Shown here: one piece after another, positions 60,027 to 64,000 of the stretch | How positions within the stretch are numbered: the first letter of the stretch is position 1 | Layout of the letters: each line of letters begins with the position of its first letter | DNA from: Lentilactobacillus kosonis | GTDB lineage: Bacteria; Bacillota; Bacilli; Lactobacillales; Lactobacillaceae | Length of the DNA: 64,000 nucleotides | Assembly (NCBI RefSeq): GCF_003864335.1 | Contig: NZ_BEXA01000002.1 | Coordinates: 1-64,000, forward strand | Direction of reading: 5' to 3' | The notes under the pieces: model-generated | Told to the model about the DNA's origin: nothing | Seen by the model: only the letters and a program-made list of their open reading frames with translations | Databases searched by the model: none | Translations under genes and position numbers: made by a program

Positions 60027-60586
60027 AAGACTGGTATTCTGAACGATTCATTGACAAAGAAGGTTCGCTGAGACGGCGATATTTAGATATAAAAAATCAT
60101 GATGTTGATATTAATGGAACGGAATTTTTTCTAGCTAAGGCAATGATTCCAGATATCCCAGAAATTCTAGGTATTGAACGAGCTGTCTATGGTGGTCAAA
60201 CTCCTTGGGATGATCGAGCATTTAGAAGCGAATTAATGCGGAAAAATGATCGGTTGTACTTAGTGTTGCGCCGAAATGACTGGTTAGTTGCCTTTATTGG
60301 GTGTTCTTTAAATTTTAAAACTAAGGATTGCCACATAACCAACGTGGCAGTTGCTCCTAACTTTCAAAATCACGGTTTAGGATATTTTTTGGTAAATGCC
60401 ATTGTTAAAAAGGCTCGCCAAATGGAATTTGAAAAGGTCACACTAGAAGTTAGAATGAGTAACACTCGTGCCCAACGTCTATATCGAAATATTGGGTTTG
60501 TTGATGATGGCATCAATAAGGGATATTACTTTAATGATCGGGAAGATGCCCTTAACATGAAAATGGATATTACAAAGCTTGGATGA
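60010..60586 (+). CDS. rimI: Ribosomal-protein-alanine acetyltransferase family (RimI; frame break near 60020-60028)
   Basis: A 191-residue GNAT acetyltransferase. The acetyl-CoA loop is [15 protein letters not shown] and the C-terminal part has [15 protein letters not shown]. An extra A lies in A4 60025-60028 or in the A7 at 60015-60021; removing it joins [19 protein letters not shown] to the rest. The N-terminal extension of about 45 residues is typical for Gram-positive RimI fused upstream. It overlaps tsaB and stops 13 bases before tsaD. Confidence 0.88.
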
Positions 60587-60599
60587 AAGAGAGGTAACC

Positions 60600-61622
60600 A
60601 TGGATAACAATTTAATTCTCGCATTTGAAACTAGCTGTGACGAGACTTCGGTTTCGGTTATAAAAAATGGTAGTGAGATTCTGTCAAATATCGTTGCGAC
60701 TCAAATTAAGAGCCACCAACGGTTTGGTGGGGTGGTGCCAGAAGTTGCTAGTCGGCATCACATTGAACAAATCACTAGTTGTGTGGAAGATGCTCTTAAT
60801 CGAGCTAATGTCACTTATGATGATTTAGATGCTGTGGCCGTAACTTATGGTCCTGGATTAGTAGGAGCACTTCTAATTGGAGTTACTGCGGCCAAAACGA
60901 TTGCCTGGGCTCATGGATTGCCATTGGTTCCGGTTAACCATATTGCTGGTCATATCTATGGAGCGCGGTTAGTTAAACCAATTGAATTTCCAGCGATGGC
61001 TTTAGTGGTTTCTGGTGGTCATACTGAATTAGTTTATATGCCAGAAGAGAATAAATTCGAAATTATTGGTGAAACTAGGGATGATGCTGCCGGTGAGGCA
61101 TATGATAAAATTGGTCGTGTACTATCCATTAACTATCCTGCTGGTAAAGAAGTTGATGAATTGGCTCATCAAGGTAAGGATACTTTTAAATTCCCACGAG
61201 CAATGGATGACGATACTAATTTTGATTTTAGTTTTAGCGGTTTGAAGAGTGCATTTATCAATACAGTTCATCACGCTGATCAAATTAATGAAACTCTGAA
61301 TCGTGAGGACTTAGCTACTAGTTTCCAACAGGCAGTGGTTGATGTATTGTCTGACAAGACCAACCGGGCTTTAAGGGAATTTCCAGTGAAACAGTTGATT
61401 GTGGCTGGAGGAGTTGCCGCTAATAAGGGGCTTCGTGAAAGATTAACGGAAGAATTGACTAACTTTCCAAATACTGAATTAATGCTAGTTCCATTATCTC
61501 TATGCGGAGATAATGCGGCAATGATTGGTTCTGCTGGTGAGATGTTATATCGACATGGAGTTAGAGCAAATGCAACATTGAATGCTGATCCTTCATTGGA
61601 ATTTGATTTGATTAATGATTAA
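60600..61622 (+). CDS. tsaD: tRNA N6-adenosine threonylcarbamoyltransferase TsaD
   Basis: Transfers threonylcarbamoyl to A37 of ANN-decoding tRNAs. [13 protein letters not shown] opens it; [13 protein letters not shown] and [13 protein letters not shown] carry the metal histidines, and [22 protein letters not shown] and [13 protein letters not shown] follow. ATG 60600 behind GAGAGG is chosen over an in-frame ATG at 60579 inside rimI. 340 residues, the normal size. Confidence 0.96.
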   Translation: MDNNLILAFETSCDETSVSVIKNGSEILSNIVATQIKSHQRFGGVVPEVASRHHIEQITSCVEDALNRANVTYDDLDAVAVTYGPGLVGALLIGVTAAKTIAWAHGLPLVPVNHIAGHIYGARLVKPIEFPAMALVVSGGHTELVYMPEENKFEIIGETRDDAAGEAYDKIGRVLSINYPAGKEVDELAHQGKDTFKFPRAMDDDTNFDFSFSGLKSAFINTVHHADQINETLNREDLATSFQQAVVDVLSDKTNRALREFPVKQLIVAGGVAANKGLRERLTEELTNFPNTELMLVPLSLCGDNAAMIGSAGEMLYRHGVRANATLNADPSLEFDLIND

Positions 61623-61625
61623 AAT

Positions 61626-61667
61626 AAAAGCCTCGTGAAATCAATTAGTTGATTTCACGAGGCTTTT
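61626..61667. terminator. Bidirectional terminator between tsaD and the ABC-F gene
   Basis: A perfect 19-bp stem AAAAGCCTCGTGAAATCAA and complement with a TTAG loop, T runs on both strands. Confidence 0.95.
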
Positions 61668-61669
61668 AT

Positions 61670-63618
61670 TTATGATAATTCTTCTAGTTCCATACTTTTT
61701 GGTTTCCCAAGTTTCTTCAGTTTCGATAATCTGGTCATTTATTTTGGCCAGCGCTGATTGCAAATCAGCAGATTTTTGAACATCGTTAAAGTTTTCTGGA
61801 AGGGTCATCTGAGTTTCAATTTCAGATTTTTGAGTATTTAAATCATCAACTCGTTCTTCCAGTGAAGCAACTTCACGGCTTAGTTTTCGAAGCTGCTTTT
61901 GAACTTTCCTTATTATTTTCATAATATTGTTTATCCGAACTAACATTTTGAGTTTGAACGTTGGCGATGGATTTTGATTGTTGTTCTTCACGTTCCTTAT
62001 AAGCAAGTTGTTCGGCCTTTTTGTCAATATAATAGTCATAGTTTCCTAAGTAGATTTTACTTCCAGTTGCAGAAATTTCGACGGTGGCCGTAGCTAATTG
62101 ATTGATAAAATAACGGTCATGGGAAACAAATAGAATGGTACCTTCAAAATCTTTGAGGGCTCGTTCTAAGACTTCTCGGCTGTCGATGTCTAAATGGTTA
62201 GTTGGTTCATCCAGAATTAGAAAATTATTGTGTTGCATAGCCAATTTGGTTAGAAGTAATCGAGCCTTTTCGCCACCGGATAGGTCAGCAACAGATTTGT
62301 CAACATCGTCGCCAGAGAATAAGAAACTACCTAAAATGCCCCGAATGTCACTTTCATTTACAGTAGGATGGTCATCCCACAGTTCATTTATTACCTTCTT
62401 ATTTCGATGAAGGCTTTGCTGTTCTTGATCATAGTAACCAGTGTCAACACAGTTCCGTAACTGACTGATCCTCTGATAAACGGAATTTTACCTAAGATAC
62501 TTTTAAGAAGGGTAGATTTACCAACCCCATTAGGGCCGACAATCGCAATCGCTTGGTGGCGTTTAACTTCTAAATTAACTGGTTCACTTAAAACGTGGTC
62601 ATAACCAATGGCTGCATCTGTTACCTTAAGGACATTTTCGCCGCTCTTTTTATTCGGAGTGAATAAGAATTTGGCAACTTTAGTATAGTCAGTTGGCTTT
62701 TCAATGACGTCCATTTTTTCAAGTTGTTTTCGGCGAGCTTGCGCTTGTTTAGTGGTTGAAGCACGAACAATATTTTTATCAACGAATTCTTGTAACTTGG
62801 CGATTTTTGCCTGTTGTTTTTCATATTCGCGCATTCTAGTGGTCGTTCGGAGCTCTTTTTGTTTGATAAAATCAGTATAATTTCCCTGATAATGGGTAAG
62901 AGTTTTGTGAGCCATTTCGTAGACTTCGTTGACAATTTGATCAAGAAAATATCGATCATGAGAAATGATTAGTAAAGAGCCCGAATAATTCTTGATATAT
63001 CCTTCTAGCCAAGTAATGGTGTCCACGTCAAGATGGTTCGTGGGTTCATCTAAGATTAACAGATCGGGTTTTTCTAAAAGTAGTTTTGCTAAGGCTAACT
63101 GAGTTTTTTGGCCGCCAGATAATTCATTGATTGGTCGATTGTAGTCAAGTTCGCCAAACCCAAATCCATGGAGGACACCACGAATTTCGGCTTCGTATAC
63201 ATAGCCTCCATTTTGTTCGAAATCAGCTCTTAAATTGTCGTAAGTTTTTGAGATATCCTCAAATTCTTCACTGTCCATTGTTGAACTATTTTGACTGATT
63301 TGAGCCTCTAAATTATGAATTTTTTTGTTCAGTTTCTTTTAATGAATTAAAAACGGATTCCATCTCATCATAAATGGTTTTATTGGAATCCAAACCAGTA
63401 TCTTGGGCGAGATAACCGATTGTTAAATTTTTCTTTTCGGAAATTTGGCCCTCATCAGCAGCCATTTCTCCCATAATAATTTTGACTAACGTTGATTTTC
63501 CGGCACCGTTTTGACCTACAAGGGCAATACGGCTTTTTTCCTGAATATTTAAGTTGACTCCAGAAAAAATATTCTCGCCATTAAAACGTGCAATGTCTTG
63601 GACCTGCAAAATAATCAT
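61670..63618 (-). CDS. ABC-F ATPase (four frame breaks)
   Basis: A soluble tandem-ABC protein that acts on the ribosome (translation factor or antibiotic protection). The first ABC has GQNGAGKST and LSGGQKTQLALAKLLLEKPDLLILDEPTNHLD, the second GPNGVGKSTLL, LSGGEKARL and LDEPTNHLD, with the ABC-F linker between. Breaks: extra base in T7 63320-63326, missing base near 62447-62452, extra base in TTT 61905-61907, and extra base in T5 61696-61700. Corrected, it is 648 residues ending MELEELS at 61670, close to B. subtilis YdiF. A charged coiled coil forms the C terminus. It lies divergent from rex. Confidence 0.92.
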
Positions 63619-63689
63619 GTGGCATCCACCTTTCTAAGTAATAACATTCTACCACATATCAGTAATTTGGAAAAAACTGTGATTAATAT

Positions 63690-63728
63690 TTGAAATTATT
63701 TTCACAAGCATACATAGTATGATAGAAT
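63690..63728 (+). promoter_or_regulatory. rex promoter with candidate Rex-like site
   Basis: TTCACA (63701-63706) and TAGAAT (63723-63728) with a 16-base spacer could be the promoter. TTGAAATTATTTTCACAA (63690-63707) matches one half of a Rex operator (TTTCACAA) well and the other half poorly; a second TTTCACAA lies at 63743-63750. Autoregulation is a guess from this. Confidence 0.4.
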
Positions 63729-63789
63729 AATTAGTGAAGAGAGTTTCACAAACTTTTAAATAATTAATAGATACGAGGAGGAACTATTC

Positions 63790-64000
63790 GTGACGGCTGA
63801 AAGCATTCCAAAGGCGACCGCTAAGCGATTACCAATATATTACCGTTATCTAAACATTCTCCATGATACAGGAAAAGAAAGAATTTCTTCTACGGAACTT
63901 GCTGAAGCCGTTCAGGTTGATTCAGCAACAATCCGTCGAGATTTTTCTTATTTTGGAGCTTTAGGTAAACGAGGTTACGGCTATGATGTTGATAGTCTAC
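63790..64000 (+). CDS. rex: Redox-sensing transcriptional repressor Rex (partial, cut by window end)
   Basis: The first 70 residues of Rex, which represses fermentative and respiratory genes when NADH/NAD+ is low. The N-terminal winged helix is recognisable: [14 protein letters not shown], then [35 protein letters not shown], the DNA-recognition helix and wing. The NADH-binding domain lies beyond the window. It starts with GTG behind GAGGAGGAA. Confidence 0.95.
   Translation, partial: MTAESIPKATAKRLPIYYRYLNILHDTGKERISSTELAEAVQVDSATIRRDFSYFGALGKRGYGYDVDSL

Overview
This window reads as a chromosomal segment of a low-GC Firmicute of the family Lactobacillaceae. The evidence is a D-lactate dehydrogenase, a class Ib nrdHEF ribonucleotide reductase operon, a di/tripeptide POT transporter, aminopeptidase C, man-family PTS genes, a galKET operon, and the Bacillus/Lactobacillus orders radA-yacL-gltX-cysS-mrnC-rlmB-yacP-sigH-rpmG-secE-nusG-rplK-rplA-rplJ-rplL and tadA-SRP RNA-dnaX-ebfC-recR-yaaL-tmk-darA-holB-yabA-rsmI. 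Genus cannot be fixed from sequence reading alone. I see no prophage, insertion sequence, CRISPR array, defence island or conjugative element; the window is core genome.

Layout. 1-4300: a tRNA-Thr, an orphan lactose/cellobiose-type PTS IIB-IIA pair behind a 324-base gene-free stretch, a peptide transporter, a phosphoesterase, and a tandem duplication of a tRNA-Tyr/tRNA-Gln unit with its promoter. 4360-10270: proC-nagA-GntR behind a GntR/HutC-type operator, a WecG/TagA glycosyltransferase facing it, then pncB-nadE (NAD salvage). 10300-18020: a candidate manganese riboswitch in front of a P-type cation ATPase, an unknown small protein, tex, a SprT-like protein, thrB, tRNA-Leu and a HAD phosphatase. 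18100-26650: a complete mannose-family PTS (IIA-IIB-IIC-IID), a LytR-CpsA-Psr protein, an AEC permease, a divergent phosphoglycerate mutase, pepC, rpiA and a dUTPase. 26690-39350: the radA-to-rplL information-processing block with an L10 leader and two L1-type leader motifs. 39440-50660: mprF, galKET, D-LDH, and the nrdHEF operon on the minus strand with tandem NrdR boxes. 50690-64000: rRNA methyltransferase, tadA, SRP RNA, the dnaX-to-rsmI replication/repair block, an acyl-ACP thioesterase, tsaB-rimI-tsaD, an ABC-F ATPase (minus strand) and the start of rex.

The dominant oddity is technical. Twenty genes, most of them conserved or essential (gltX, cysS, dnaX, nrdE, tmk, holB and others), carry 27 single-step reading-frame breaks. 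About 22 of these fall in short homopolymer runs, and restoring or removing one base gives uninterrupted full-length family sequence. I read these as uncorrected sequencing indels, not pseudogenes, and annotate each such gene as one CDS over its full span. Coordinates after each break are those of the sequence given.

I found no previously undescribed system. The most useful biological leads are regulatory: the riboswitch-controlled cation ATPase, the paired L1 motifs around rplK, the dyad centred on the -10 box of the peptide transporter, the HutC-type operator of proC-nagA, the NrdR boxes, and the repeats before the orphan PTS pair.
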